Part shown: positions 44,941 to 57,980 of the stretch, one piece after another
Position numbering within the stretch: position 1 is the first letter of the stretch
Layout of the letters: each line of letters begins with the position of its first letter
From: Dermanyssus gallinae
Taxonomy: Eukaryota; Arthropoda; Arachnida; Mesostigmata; Dermanyssidae
Direction: 5' to 3'
Assembly (NCBI GenBank): GCA_003439945.1
Contig: QVRM01003971.1
Coordinates: 319,501 to 383,500 of the forward strand
DNA length: 64,000 bases
Position numbers and translations under genes: made by a program
Notes under the pieces: generated by a model
Told to the model about the DNA's origin: nothing
Database searches by the model: none
The model's input: only the letters and a program-made list of their open reading frames with translations

Positions 44941-46479
44941 GGGGCGTCACAAAGTAATCGTACAAACATTTGTCGAACCACATGGCCTGGATACCACAAT
45001 GATATGTATATATATATATATATATAGTTTTTGTGGAGCGTGTGATCGGGCGCCAGCTATCACGTACTCAAATGCACCAAATTTAAAATTACCCCACGAG
45101 TGAATTATGCACTGTCCTATTTTGTTGTATTGTGTACCAATTTATGGTAAAATAAAAGCTTTAAATTTGCATGAATTTATTTTAATTGCTATATCATCTA
45201 CCCTATTCTACTAACTTGGTCCATTGTGACTGTTTCTTATTCTCAAACCTCAAGATTTGGCTCGGGGAAAAAAATGTTGTTTGAAAATGTAAAGAGATCG
45301 TCGCCGCTGCAAATGTCTTTACCAGAAACTAGATCAATTAAGGAGTATTACCAACGAAAATAGTATTTGTGAGCTTCTTTTTCTTCTTCTTCTTCTTATT
45401 ATTATTATTATTTATTGCATGTTACAGTTGTGAAGTCTGAACTTATTTTTGTGGTTTTTTGTTGTAATTTTGTGGCCACCTTTTCAAAAGACAGATAGCC
45501 TGATCAACCACGTATGAAAAAGAAAATTAAATAAATCTATTTATGTATACACGTAGGTCGTTCAATATGTAACCAGAATTTACACGACAGTGGCGGTACA
45601 ATTATTTTGTAGCACTCTTTACACTATCATCATAAATAAAGTTTCAGAGAAAACGACGTCTAGATAACGTATGGCAGACATATGAACTGAGTATGTCAGC
45701 TATCGTAGACATAGATAAATACAAAATTCCTATTGTGATTAAGTATCTTTATTTAAAAACGGCTGCAAAAAAGCAAAGGTGAATTGAATAATTTTACAGG
45801 GAATTTGCATCAGCGTTGACGACTATTTAGTTTTGGATTCGTTAATCCAAACTAATAGTAACCAAACATGGAGCGCGTCTCGGGCGTCCTGTTGGGGTCA
45901 GTACTCTATAAATGGTTGAAAACATCAATCGAATTTTCTTGAGGGATTGCCAAGTGAAGGTACGTGATATCACCGAAATCGTTGTGTATGCATAGTTTGA
46001 AGCTCTCAAAGCTTCTTACTTCTCCGAAGAATTGAAAACTTAAAAGACCACCGGACTAGATGTGCAGAAATACAAGGAGACTATATCGCTAAATAAATAT
46101 GAAAAACTGGGCATTAGGTGATTTTAATTATGGTGTCAAGCCGATAGGTGGCATAAAAGAAACGAAAAACGAGCTGGAAAACAATGAGCCGACAACAAAA
46201 TAGAACGGAAACTGAAGAAAACCAATAGAAAAATAATAATAAACAGAGCACAAAAATCATTTTCAGCAAACTAAAACAGAAGTAGTTTTGATAGAAATTG
46301 TCATATTTTATTATCTTTTCTGATTACTTATTGAACGACGAACTACATATACTTATCTGCATATGTGTATAAACACACACGCATTTCTGTATGTGTATTC
46401 TTTCCTCGTGTCTGTTTTTGAAGTGTGTTAAACAAAAAAGAACTATATATATATATATATATATACATAGCCGTTAGGG
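44941..46479. other. AT-rich non-coding DNA
   Basis: TA tracts at about 45003-45026 and 46443-46466 and a CTT/TTA run (about 45379-45411). No gene is seen. Confidence 0.5.
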
Positions 46480-47270
46480 CAAAGTATACAAGATCGTCCG
46501 TAACGAATTGCGCGAAGCACGGCCGCTTCTACCAGTAGAAATAGTCCGACCGATTAAGCTGGACTCCTCCCGCAAAGACCGCGGCCTCAGCCGGTGCTCT
46601 TTGAGGACACTTTAGGCCTTACCTTCAAGCCCGTCTCAATTCAAAAGATCAGAATTGTGGCCGAAGGGATACGGCTAAGAAAAGTACCGGGCCAACATAT
46701 GCCCTCCTCACTTCTAAGGAACCACCCAAAGGTAATCAAACGCTTAAAAAAAATTATCACCAGCGGAAACTATCCTAAACCTTGAAATATGGCATGCTGA
46801 CCCTATACCAAAACCCGATAAATTACAATTATACCCCTAGGCTTACCACCCTATAAACACGCCTATCCAAGGTAGTTGAGCAGATGATTAACGGACAAAG
46901 ATTAACAGAACTAGAATACAATAAGGCGCTGTAGATAAACAAGCACGGTTTCCGAGCATGGCATTCCGCACAGTCAGCTATCAACAAAGTTCTAAATGAT
47001 TCTTCATAATATAATACTTTGGCTAAAACAGAGAGAAATGCACCGAGAACAAACCGGTCGCATCGCCTATGCCTCTTAGATGTAAAAAAATCATTTTTGG
47101 CCGCGTTGGTAAAACTGACTCTTCTTTATGCCGTATGTGCAACTCAGGAGGGGCTGACGATGCCAGGTACTGGGAAGTGTCCTGACATGCCAAGGCTCTC
47201 CTCAAGGACCATGGATTTTGGTTTACAAAAATATTATTTGCAGAATTTATTTTCGAGGCAAAAATAATTG
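46480..47270 (+). pseudogene. LINE reverse transcriptase N-part (Jockey/CR1-like)
   Basis: Reads VPGQHMPSSLLRNHPKVIKR, then LKKIITSGNYPKPW, ADPIPKPDK, RLSKVVEQMINGQRLTELEY, KHGFRAWHSAQSAINKV and, after a shift, LDVKKSF. This is the order of motifs 0-2A of Jockey/CR1-group polymerases ('PG.D..PN.L', 'I..GYFP..W', 'KP.K....YRP', 'E..I..RL', 'GFR..HST'). The GFRAWHSA motif is clear. It is inactive, with several shifts. Confidence 0.82.
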
Positions 47271-50019
47271 TCGCACGAAGTCGAACAGCATTTATAGCAA
47301 GATAAAATGGCCAAGTAGAATTATTTCAAGGGTACAGTACTACGGCCACCCCCGACAAGGCTTAGGACCTCTGATAGGTCTATATCTCTGATGCTGTATC
47401 CTCGTATCCAACATTCTTGCCCTTCCTCTTCCAGACGTTCTCTTCTACTTCTAAAGAACGATCCCCTGTATGCACTGCCATCCCAAAATACTTCCACTGG
47501 CTTAGATATTCCGATTCCCTCCCCTCCAATACTAGTATTCTTTCTCCCATAACCCCGTTATAACACTATTAAAAAAATTGCGCTTACTTTTTTCACAACA
47601 CCATGTTCCCCGCTGTCATGCATTCCGCATTCCTGTTTCACTTACTTGCATTAACCTTTTAGCTTTATTCTTGGCTTCCATGTAACTGGCCCAATACTCT
47701 GCAGCCTTATCTGCGTGCCTTCCTTTACAATTCTATGTTCCCTGCTCTCTTTTTTTCTCTTATACCCCCGCGTTTGTTTTATCACTCCACTACTCTCGTT
47801 CCCTCTCTTTGGAACTTCCTTCCTATCTCACAGAAATGATTATGCGCGTCCCGCGTCGTTGTATCTCGCGTACCTGCCTTTTTCCCATTTGCTTACTAAA
47901 AGCTTGTATTCTATTTTTTTAGGCATTTTGGTTCATCCATATATTTGTTCTTACAACTTCCCGTCCCGGGTTTTCATCCTCCCGCTCACTTATTCCCAAT
48001 CATGATCATCTCCGTATGCTTTCTCTTAATCTACCCTGATGCCATTCACTATCCTCGTGTATGTGCATGCATCTCCCTTTCACACGCGGGTCCAGATCTA
48101 AACTTTGGATCCCGTTCGACTTCGCTAGCTCATTCTATTCGCTATTCATCTCTTGCCGGCTCTGCCTGTTCTACCATTCCAGCTGCTCGATATGCGCGTT
48201 TCAAGTCTCCTAAGCATATTATTCTTCCTTTACCATAATATCCCCAATTATTCTCCCTCCTTTCATGCTTAACATAGCAACCCGCCCGAGTGGCACATTA
48301 TTCTCACGTTTAATTGTTTCCCTTATTCTTATTTTGCATCTACTGTCTACCTTTACCTCCGGCTCTGAGTGATCGCTCTGAGTGCAAACCGATTGGTGAA
48401 TCTCCATGCACCCTCGAGCTCCGCCGCTTCTACATGTCCCTCTGTAAATGTCCCCCATTGGTTCTCACACTTTGTTGTATCCGTATACTCTTGTTATATC
48501 TTTTGTGTCTGTATCTGTTGTCCCATCCGATGTGTGTCATCTGTCTGCGTGTTGTCTATTTTAATCATAATCGGCATAACATCGTGCCAATCCCACGCTC
48601 TCTTGCCAATAGTGCGAGCCGCTAGAACGGCACCTACCTCCCCATAATGCACTCTATCGCAAGCGATGGCCCCCAGTTTCTCCAAAATGTCTTTCTGAGA
48701 GGGGTACTCGAAATTTTCTGCTTTGGCCAACTGCACCACCTCCCTATTGACTTCCCTCCGCATAACCCGATAGTCCCGCCTTTTTTCACACCCTCATCAT
48801 TGGAAGCAAACACAGCGAACACTACGTCTCCCCGTTTGCAAATTTGATTAAGTCCTGTATTTATGTTCCAACTTTATTTACTAAAACCTCCATATCCATG
48901 GGCCTGAAATAAATCTACTAATCGTTCATAAAACACAAGTCTATTTTCGACATTATCAGGCACGTCAATACTCAATACCATCTAGAATATATCTTGTTCC
49001 TTGGCCCCTCAAGCCCCACCCCCTGTTTTAGCAGCTACCCGATTAATCTCCTCCAGCTCCTTTTGATGTTGCGGCGATTGTGGCTGCTGCTGTAATCTTA
49101 GCCATCGCTGCGGCTACTCCACCGCTACCGCCTCTTCCTCCCCCTTTCCCTGATTCCCCTCTCGCGCATTGCTTTCTCCCCTGCGGCCTTCACCGCTCAC
49201 ACATTTTTTCATCTTTTGACATCAGCCGTTGTTTCCTCAACAGCGGCCAATTTTTCTCTCTTAGTTCATTAACCTTTATATTGCTGTCACAGTCCTGTTC
49301 TGTTGTTTCTAGTTCTCGTCTACTTTTTGGCTGATCTCTTCATGCATTATGACTAACCCTTGCTGTATCATCACCGCGTTTCGCTTTCTTCTCGGTATGA
49401 ACCTCTTTCTCCTCGATTTTCTTTAACTTCTGCTGGACGTCCGTAGTAATGCTTTGCCAGCGATCATGGCTCGAGCCGCATCGCTCCATGTTTTAGCCTT
49501 CTTCTTTGTCAGCTCCATCTCCGTTTTCAGCCGCGGTTTCATCTCACAGGCGGCGCAGCCAGTATATGGAGGGCTACGCTCTGCGACCTGCCTCTTCTTT
49601 AGCATTCCTCCACAATTGCATACCGACACTGAACTGGCTGGCAAGTATCTTAGTCTAACACTCTGCGTGGTGTTGGTTGCGCTATATACGATACACTCTG
49701 TATACCGGTACACATGCATACACTGCTCTCTTTATAGACTGTGTGGTACAGTGATATATCTGCTATCCATTTGTACCCCACGCCAGATACGTATATATGG
49801 TGCAATATTATATTGCGAGAGCTCTCCTTTGTTGAACAACCGTTATAATTTCATTTGAATGCGTGGCCGACCGCTCCAAGCCTCCTAAGTGTTATGTGAG
49901 TGGTTTCGCTCTGTAGTATGACCACACGAAATACACCACAATTATCACTGAGTCTCGGCCATCACTACGGAATGTCAGTCTCTGGACTTACTTTCTTGCA
50001 CCTACACGGAAAAGTGTGA
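47271..50019 (-). pseudogene. CT-rich region, possibly antisense LINE ORF1 remains
   Basis: The plus strand is strongly pyrimidine-rich (47400-49330). Minus-strand frames (49423-49719, 48494-48763, 48219-48458) are charged and Lys/Glu-rich (for example EMELTKKKAKTWSDAARAM and KAENFEYPSQKDILEKLGAI), as in a coiled-coil ORF1 protein of a LINE. I cannot name a domain. It could equally be a host pseudogene or chance. Confidence 0.3.
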
Positions 50020-50310
50020 TTTTTCAGAGCTTCGTACACACACGTTTGCACTTCTTTATACGAAGCCTAGAAACTAGTACCAATTATTCCTCTTCAATAG
50101 GCAACAACAAACAAAAAATGATCCCGCAGTTCCGTACAACATGGTTCCTCTTGGAGCTCAACAAACTCGACGACTCTGTGTGTGCCCTTCAAAACTGCCT
50201 CGGGCTGGTTGCCCAACATCATTGTGCAAGTACAATACGTTTAGAGAACACTTGTGTCGACTAGCTCCTTGATAGGCAGACAGAATAGAAGAGCCCAATG
50301 GATCGCCCTG
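50020..50310 (-). pseudogene. Reverse transcriptase fragment (QQGDPLG type)
   Basis: On the minus strand about 50310-50180 reads VQQGDPLGSSILS (motif B) and LNVLYLHNDVGQPARGS, where related polymerases have 'WYLDDG.L.G' (motif C). The catalytic pair is eroded to HND. This is a short relic of a family different from the YADD LINEs above. Confidence 0.6.
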
Positions 50311-50382
50311 CTGCACTTGTATGCGACATTATGACATTATGTGGGTGCAAAAGAAAATAGGCTGCTTATAAGCCAGTTTGTC

Positions 50383-50548
50383 GAGTCTGGTGGCATGTGC
50401 ATTCGCGTGCGCCTTGCGACCGGATGAAACAGATAGGTGCATGGCTTTGATCCCCGCCGTTGCGCATTTGCATTTATGGAGTCTGTCTCACAAAGCAATG
50501 CGAAAAGGAGTCCGTTAAATATGGGCTGAGAGTCAGCCCAAAGAAAGT
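50383..50548 (+). mobile_element. SINE family A, copy 4 (most diverged)
   Basis: Same order of landmarks as the other copies (gaccggatgaaacagatagg, catttgcatttatgg, aaagcaatgcgaaaaggagt, gggctgagagtcagccca) but with a decayed box B (ctttgatccccgccg). Confidence 0.85.
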
Positions 50549-51525
50549 TTTCGTTATAAGCCAGTTCCACCTAGTGAAACATTCACGGGGTCTAATTTTT
50601 GACCGCACCCAAGAGGTAGCCCTCCAGACACTACTGAAGTGATTTCTGGAATCAAGCTTGACCACAAAAGTGGCTTCAGAGGGCGACTCCAGGAACTAAC
50701 AAGTCAAACACCGCGGCCTTGCGACTCCACGGTGTCGCTTTGTCGATTGCCCACTTCCGAGGTCGTGCTGTTACCGTTCTTATACAATCCTTCATCATTG
50801 AAGCTACAGAGGTTCTTCCAGACGATTGCGGCTAATAAGCGGTCGTCCCTCCCTCCTCGGTATTCTCTGCGATTGAGCAAAGGATCTTGGTAAACCACAC
50901 CGCTACTTCTGAACATATTGACTTTGGTAAGATGCCGACCAACCTCCAGCGGCGAGTGACACTTTGAATAACACTGACTAGCCCATTTGGAGAAAACCAA
51001 GAGTTCGAGGGCTGTAACTCGTCGTCGTTCTTGTGGCGACGCCTCCGTATTTTTTCGTTATTCAGGCGTCTTTTTGTGGCAAAAAGGTTAGGCAGAAAGC
51101 ACTGTTAGAGTTCGACCTTTCGGGCCGCGGGCTGGTAAGCCTGCGGTGAGGAGTGTCATCTCCGTGATTTGTTATTACAAAGCAAGCCCTTTAACTTACC
51201 CAACGGATTTGCCAGAGATCTCAACACCGTATTTAACTTAGGTCTGACTGCATGAGCGAAGAACTCGGGCAAGACTTGCTGTCCTCGGAACCCTTTTCGT
51301 GCGGCGGGGGCAGTGGGTTCCGCACGAAGGCGATTTGTAGCCGCGCCTTTTCTTCTGAATGTGAGTCTGGGCTTGGGTAGAATGACCTAAGGTCGATCCC
51401 TGCTGCTGGTGAAATACCTCTTGTCCCCGGGAGCATAAGCCCTGTACCTTAGGCTATGGCCTCCTTGAACGGAAGCCGGGGGATAGCGCCTAGCTCCCTT
51501 GATGACCGCCGCGGATTAATTCGCT
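50549..51525. other. Intergenic DNA
   Basis: No recognised gene. Opposing short frames are seen, and none has a domain. Confidence 0.45.
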
Positions 51526-51921
51526 TTAATCTGCTAGGGCCACGCGCAACTCCAGCATTTTCGTGCAATTCTTACGCAGGTTAACCAGCTGTGGCCATAG
51601 GGCGAATCCCACCCGGAGAGATCCCTGGCAGTTATCACACCTTGGGAAGTCACGACAAGAATCAGTAATGTGATTCGGCCCTCCGCAATCCTTGTAGAGC
51701 TTTTCCCAGCCATTTGTCATTCAGGTTACCTGCTATATGAACTTTAAGCAGATCCTTACTTGGCCCGACTCCAGAATATTCGGGTGAGATCTATGGCAGA
51801 GAAAGACGGACACCGGTGGCTGAAGAGAAAACTTTAGAATTACCTTTGTCACCAAAGCCCTTCCATCGGTGGCTGGATAGAAAACCTTAGGATTGCCTTC
51901 GTAACCGGCGTCTTTCGCCAC
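51526..51921 (-). pseudogene. Zinc-knuckle fragment of a LINE ORF1 (gag-like)
   Basis: On the minus strand: YKDCGGPNHITDSCRDFPRC, then DNC. This is a pair of CCHC-type knuckles (C-x2-C-x4-H-x4-C is recognisable), preceded by ESGQVRICLKF. Tandem knuckles of this kind occur in ORF1 proteins of I/Jockey/R1 LINEs. It is isolated and truncated on both sides. Confidence 0.65.
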
Positions 51922-54900
51922 GGATGAAGGATATGGCCGATACGTCTAGGTGACTCCGAGTTTCACCAATTCGTGGGCAATCTCGCCTTGGAAGAACGTT
52001 GGGCTGATCCCTCGATCTTAGAGAGCTCAGAGCCAAAGTTCAAGTCGAGTCTGTAAAGTTATTTCGCTCTCGTACTTAAGACAAACTACGGGGCAATATG
52101 CCAAGTAGCAGTTTTAGCAGTCCCGTCCTTGACTTGACGGACTTTACGGTAGGGTCAGTTTGTGTTTAGCCACATGGCGGGACGCAGTGTGGGACGTTTT
52201 GCCTCGTTTTAGGTAACGCCTCTCATTATTCTCATAGGAAATGTTCCCGAGGCTATGTAAGATTCTGTACACTCCGCGCCGCTATGGGCAAGGAGTAGGC
52301 ATAGTCTCCTACCAGATACCCCAACGGATGCCGCATCCGTCAGGACTTTTGCCTCAGTCACGAAAGATATCGCAGTGGATAAATAACGCATCAAAAACGC
52401 TGCCTTTAAATATAAATAACATACAATGACTACGCATTCCTTGCCAGGTTGAATATTACCCCTCGCTACGAGGCTGCATGACCCATGCGCAAGGTACAAT
52501 TAACCTACGCCAGGCCTTACGCCAAGCTCAGCAAGATATTCCGCCATATTGGGCGCCTCCAAGATGGCGCACCAATAATGCCCTTGGCTGCTGTCTCATT
52601 TAGGCCCGTATCCTCCCGTTTGACACAAGAGGTTTTTAGGAATACTCGGATATTTTGTGTTAGAACCAGGTCTATTTTAGCCGTATGCTGGAGAGAGCAG
52701 GTCATCAGGTAGACATAGGGACTCATGCTTATGTGTCGTCTTGGCGCTAATCCGTCAGGTTTCAAACAAGAAGGATTTTGACTGGTCATTTTTCAACTAA
52801 CGCCTCGGACGTGCTTTAACACTCTCCGACGCAATTTCGATAAGGACTGCACGCAGGATATCAGTGAGGCTAAGCGAGGAAGAGCGCCCATTCCGCTGTG
52901 CTTTCCAGACTTATTGGACGAAGGGACGAACACCATTACAACGCTGTATCGGAAACACCCGTCAACTTAAGGTAATCTTTGTTTGTTTGTTTGTGCACTA
53001 TCAATATTGGCAGCTAACATCAACTTGTATAAAACTTTCACCCACAAAAAATCGTAATCCTCCCCCCCTCCCCGCAGAGTTCAGAATTGCGTGCCTAAGG
53101 GGAGGCGTCGAGCCATTTTATGGAAGTCTTAATTTTCATAACCCTTTGCGGAGCGCCCTCATCTCTACTACTTTTTGCACCTGCATGCCTCATTAGCGCG
53201 CGCGGTAAGCGATTTCCAAACGCCTCGTCTCGCGCATAATGGCATTTAAAGACGCCTGCCGGCCATGCGGCGGCATCCTCCATCATATGAGAAACAATAT
53301 TTTGAGTTAATTTTCTTGCGTGGCAATACGTCGAGTTTTTGTTGACCCGGGTCAGGGCGGAGCAGAACGAAACTGTATGGTCCACATTGTTGGTCTGCCC
53401 CTATGCGGAAAGCATGCAACGCGCTAGTATGCGACCATCCCTTAGTAAATAGTAGACCGCATATTTTTAATTCGCGACATTTTGCCAAAAAAAAGAAGGT
53501 TAGCGCGGTCTAGTATCGGTTCCTCAAGTTTACGAAAAATCGCGTATTTGTAAGAGAGCCAGGATTTTGATCTTAAAGGACTTGATATTTTGTATTAGAT
53601 TATGTTTCGCGGGCTGTGGTGCTTCGGCATGTCCCTTCTTTTTCTGGAGTCATTTATGATGGGGTTTCTTATGTCGCCCAAAAATTGTCGTGACATTTTT
53701 AATTATAGGCAGTGAACGGCTTCGTGTGTAAACAAACAAGTCGAGAGACCTTACGTCTCTCTATGGACTATAGATGATAACGGACGACTACTACTACACC
53801 TCTCTATTACAGGCGTGACCAAGACGTGAGTGAGGAATAAATCAAATGCATAATTAGGCACGCTGTGCCGTAGAAGTTCAGCGATATAAAAACCGAAGGT
53901 CTGCAAAGGCTTCTAGACCAGGAGCTCTTGGCCGCAAGCAAGAAATCAAGCCCTCTTCATATCGGCCATAGAACCCTATCTCTAAACGCGGTGCACCATC
54001 AGCGTACAGAACCTTATATATAGCTTAATTTCCGGCACCGATGAAACCTACATTTAGTCCCTGGGAGTCTGCGATTCACTATCAGTCAAGCTCAATGCGC
54101 CATTTAGTCATCCTCCGACAAACCGATGCTACGACAGTCGTGAGCTTAGTGAGTCTATAAAAGTCCGTTCTCAGCAATAGCGGACAATGCGTAGAAGGAA
54201 CCACTCTCGACTGTGTCCCGAAGTCTATGTGCTCTTCTAGAAGACGTGTCGACGCATATTTGCCTAAGCTTTAAGCTTGGGCCGCGGACGACATACAGCT
54301 GTGCGGAGCGACATACATGTGTTTAGAGCGCTAGTGGGCGCCCTTCGGTTGCATGGCTTATCGTGCGTTCGGAGCGCGGGCTGTGCTAGCAGGCACGTAA
54401 CACGTGTCAACGACACCTTTGTGCAAACACTCGTTCTGCGAGATACCGTATCTATGAAGGTCTTCCAACGTGCTCAGAGGCGACAATATTGCGTCTTTTC
54501 TGTTCGCAGCGCTCAATAATTCGCGGCTACTCACCCCAGACCTATTATAAACAATGTTAGAGCGCTGCACACAGGAGGACTACAGGGATAGTCATAACGG
54601 TTCTGCGGCCACATGGAGGTACGCAGAGTGTCTATTAATCTAGGATACACTATCCTAGGGTTATTTAATACGCGATCTAAATAGCAACCATTACTTAGTT
54701 AGATACACACAGTATCTTGCTATATATTGGTAAAGATTGATCAGTATCATAAATAGCTCTGTGTTATTGCATGGCGTTCTGCAAGATCAGCTGTGATTCC
54801 GCCAGGCACAATCCAACGGATCTATCTGGGATCTATTTCCTTGTGTTTCCCGGGGTAACGACTAGGCGACAAACCTATTTACGAGCTTGCATTATTTCTA

Positions 54901-55069
54901 AAATTTATTCTGTTTCACTAGATCGGCAAACTTTCCATGCTTTCCACGTGCTTTATCAGCGATATGACATGCATATGGTGGTGTTATCTAGAGAAACCTT
55001 AATAGTAACCCTCCATATGAGGAACGTGTAGAATAGGGTGCACCTGTTTCTACTGTGTCTACCGGTGGC
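51922..55069. other. Intergenic DNA, no clear gene
   Basis: Short frames on both strands. Sequence near 54180-54520 (ALVGALRLHGLSC, FVQTLVLRD) may be further LINE C-terminal debris, but I could not confirm it. Nothing else is supported. Confidence 0.4.
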
Positions 55070-55320
55070 GGGCGTAGTTAAAGTGGAGCTTGTTGTAGGG
55101 AATTGTATTGCCATTGCGTCATAATAGTTGAAAAGGTTACCGTGTATGTGAAGCTCATGGACGCGAAATCGGCGGACATTATGGCTAAGCGTGCAATGTT
55201 ATTGGTAGAAAAAGTACCAAAGAAAGCTATATTTATATTAACAGGAAATTTTAACGTAAGTCTAAACAAGAAGACAGTGGGATGTATATCATTTTGGAAA
55301 TTGTTTGGTGAATAATAAGC
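55070..55320 (+). pseudogene. LINE endonuclease fragment
   Basis: Reads MAKRAMLLVEKVPKKAIFIL, TGNFNVSLNKK. 'P....ILTGDFNV' is the conserved Asp-Asn motif of APE-type LINE endonucleases, with the Asp here changed to Asn. It is a short, isolated remnant. Confidence 0.65.
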
Positions 55321-56619
55321 AGGAACGATATATCGGGTAGTAAAGGGATAATATACTTGCTTGCTACGAACGCATATAGGAAGGAGGCCAAGTTTCAGGA
55401 GGGGGGATCACTTTCTAAGAAAATTGTGGGAGTAAGCAAACATATATCGATACAGATGGCGATATTTTTTCGGGCAAGGTAAATTTGTCGAGCAGAATTC
55501 GTGGGATAAATCTAGATCCTGAAATCATCTTACAGGATCCCGGTAGACTGCTGTCAGCACCCAGTACGCCTAAAGTAAGTAAGAATGTCAGTTTGCAGCT
55601 CAGACAGAAAAACACACAAAGTTGTCGCGCCCTGCACGTATGCACTTTTCCTTAGAAACGAAGAAACAGAGCTGCTCTAGCATTTTAAGGAGATTTTGTC
55701 AGACAGGTACGTCACTACAAAGGAGAAAACTAGGTTCGAGAGCCTTTGAAACAAGAAAGTAGACTAGAGAATTGGCGACACAACATATTTTAATCAAATA
55801 AGCAGTACACAGGAAAAGCGCCACATGGCAAAGTTCACAGAAGCGACTTAATACGAAATTAATAATAATTAAACGCCAGGGACGGCTTAATGCTTGATAT
55901 ATACGGGTAGGCTTTTAACAAGTGCCTACGGGCATCAAGTGTTTAAGGCGAGGCAAAAAATGTAGTCATTTTTGACTCAACTCAAGCTTTGAAACACACT
56001 CAGGGGTAAAAAAATGAGGACTAGGTTCACAACAACATGGATTTGGGGCTGGGGAACTAGTGTTAAAGCGGTGTGCAAGGTTTTATCTACTGGTGCCACA
56101 CTATGATATGGTGTACCCTGAATTTACTATGTGAGAGACCGTCAGGCCGGCGTGTATGCAGCGCCTTTTCGAAAACCAGTCTCTGCATAATTGCGTTATT
56201 TTCACGCCTGTAAATTGCGTGGTAATTTTCATTGTTTCAGTTCATGGAATGTTTTTCCTTAAGCTTACAATAGAGGGAGTAGGTTGTCTATTCCATTTAT
56301 GCTCAATGCCGGCACCTTAGAGCATGCTGGATTTGAAGGAATATACTGGTGTCAAGGAAGTCAGGAGTACGGTTTACACCTCGTTCCTCGTGTAATTGGT
56401 TTCCTTTGCCCGTGCACGGCAGTTACAGTCTAGTGAAAGCGCTTTTCTTTATAATACCTAATCCCTTTTTACCCGATTATAGTAGACGCCTGCAGCGTTC
56501 CTATGTGGCGGACACATTTATGTCCTCGTTCGTCTAATCTTGATAATATGAACGTACGGACGATGCACTCGACAGTCTTCATCTAAAAGATATATTGCAA
56601 AAACCGCCCGAAATCCTGT
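55321..56619. other. Intergenic DNA with possible LINE debris
   Basis: No domain is recognised between the endonuclease fragment and the polymerase fragment downstream. The spacing would allow one deleted LINE covering both. Confidence 0.4.
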
Positions 56620-56730
56620 ATACGCAGTTTTTGTGGATATAAAAGCGGCGCTTGACGTAGCCCCCAGGGAAACGATTGTGAAAAGACTAACTAGGAAAAG
56701 AGTTCTAGATAAATTTTTAGCATTTATTAA
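56620..56730 (+). pseudogene. Reverse transcriptase motif A fragment
   Basis: Reads AVFVDIKAALDVAPRETIVK, RLTRKRVLDKF. FxDIKAAxDxxPR is polymerase motif A with its first catalytic Asp in place. It is probably the same decayed LINE as 55070-55320. Confidence 0.65.
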
Positions 56731-56799
56731 TTAATTTTTAATCGTGTGGGGGGTGGGGAAGACTTCGAGTTTATATGTCCCACACTGGCCGCTGCTTGC

Positions 56800-57000
56800 T
56801 GGCGGCGATGTTTTTTTCATTTTTCCGTAAGGCTAATGCCCGTGTTCGGTTTTTTCATGTCATGGGTAATTTTTAATCCACTCCGGCATTTTACCTTGCC
56901 TAAATTGGAAACCATGCAAACCAATTTATGAGTGGCCGGTCTGGGTCTCAAACCCAGGCCTCCCGAATTCAATGCAAAGGCTTTGCCACTTAGCATCTTC
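56800..57000 (-). mobile_element. SINE family B, copy 1
   Basis: On the minus strand it starts in a tRNA-like head (agatgctaagtggcaaagcc, box B gggtttgagacccagacc) and continues 'ggccactcataaattggttt'. It is about 80% identical to 59030-59225. Confidence 0.82.
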
Positions 57001-57053
57001 CATTAGAGGCGCTTAGAGCGGCAGCATATGCAATCTAAATATGTATACGTCCT

Positions 57054-57463
57054 TGTGGCAGCATGATCGCTGACGATCTCAGCGATATAGTTCATCATCA
57101 ATTCTCAATAAGCATTCAAAGACAAACACTCAAAGAAATTCGATCAACAACAGGTATAAAGTTAGCAAGACCCCGGTAGAGGACAATGCTGACTGAGAAC
57201 ATTGAGAATTCGAGAGCTAGAACTACTAGATAGGAGTCAGGTTACTTTTCTTCAAACGGTTCCAAATACAACACAAAAAAAACAAATTGTTAGGGCGTTT
57301 GCAGCACACGGCGGGCACTTCGATCTGTTTCTAGAGTTTTTCCAGTAGTCATTGTGGCAGCATGATCGCTTACGCTCAGCGGTATGGTTAATCATTTATT
57401 CTCAATGAACAACATTGATCAATATTAGGGATCGAGCCGGCGACATCGCGGAACCACGCCACT
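57054..57463 (-). mobile_element. SINE family C, copies 2 and 3
   Basis: Two related segments, 57054-57160 and 57354-57463. Both open 'gtggcagcatgatcgct' and carry 'ctcagcg.tat.gtt.atcat' and 'attctcaat'. The second also has the tRNA-like box B on the minus strand (gctcgatcc). They match 12479-12625 in the TAK1 intron. Confidence 0.65.
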
Positions 57464-57619
57464 ATATATATGTGTATGTCTATATATATATATAAATAAA
57501 TAATATGAAAGATTTAAAAATGCGAAATACATTGCCGTTTTAGGGCTCTGCACACTTTCCCCAGCGTTTTTTTTTTTATCTACTTGGAAAAGTAACGGGT
57601 CTCAGTGTCTCAATGCACA

Positions 57620-57980
57620 TCCGCGGCGGTTTTGGCATCTTCATCGGAACATTTTTCATTTTATCGGAGCCTAATATTGATGCGTGAAAACAGAAAGAAG
57701 TCACAAGACGTCGAATAAGGTACACTTCGTATACCCGAAGCATCTTAAACTCTAATTCCTGCGTTTTTCCATTGCGATATAGAAGTGTACGCTGGAGCGT
57801 TATCGTGGTAAAATATTACATCTGCGCGTTAATCTCGGTTCACTTGCAGCTCTTCTGTATAAAAGTTCAGAAATGTGGAAGTAATATGATCCCGTGACTG
57901 CTTGGGCCTTTCTTCTTGACGTAATAAAGATCTTTTTTGAATCCCCAGAACCTTTCCCAGAATTTCCAGAATAGCTTTCC
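57620..57980 (-). pseudogene. Mariner transposase relic (catalytic part)
   Basis: On the minus strand: KKIFITSRRKAQAVTGSYYF, then FYHDNAPAYTSISQWKNAGI and, after stops, CDFFLFSRI. This follows the mariner order 'GI..IDYL..G.TI.G.YY', 'HHDNAPAHTS', 'PYSPDLAPCDFFLF'. The second catalytic Asp (HDNA) is present, but the third-Asp segment is eroded. It could be the same family as the N-terminal relic at 2812-3173. Confidence 0.75.
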
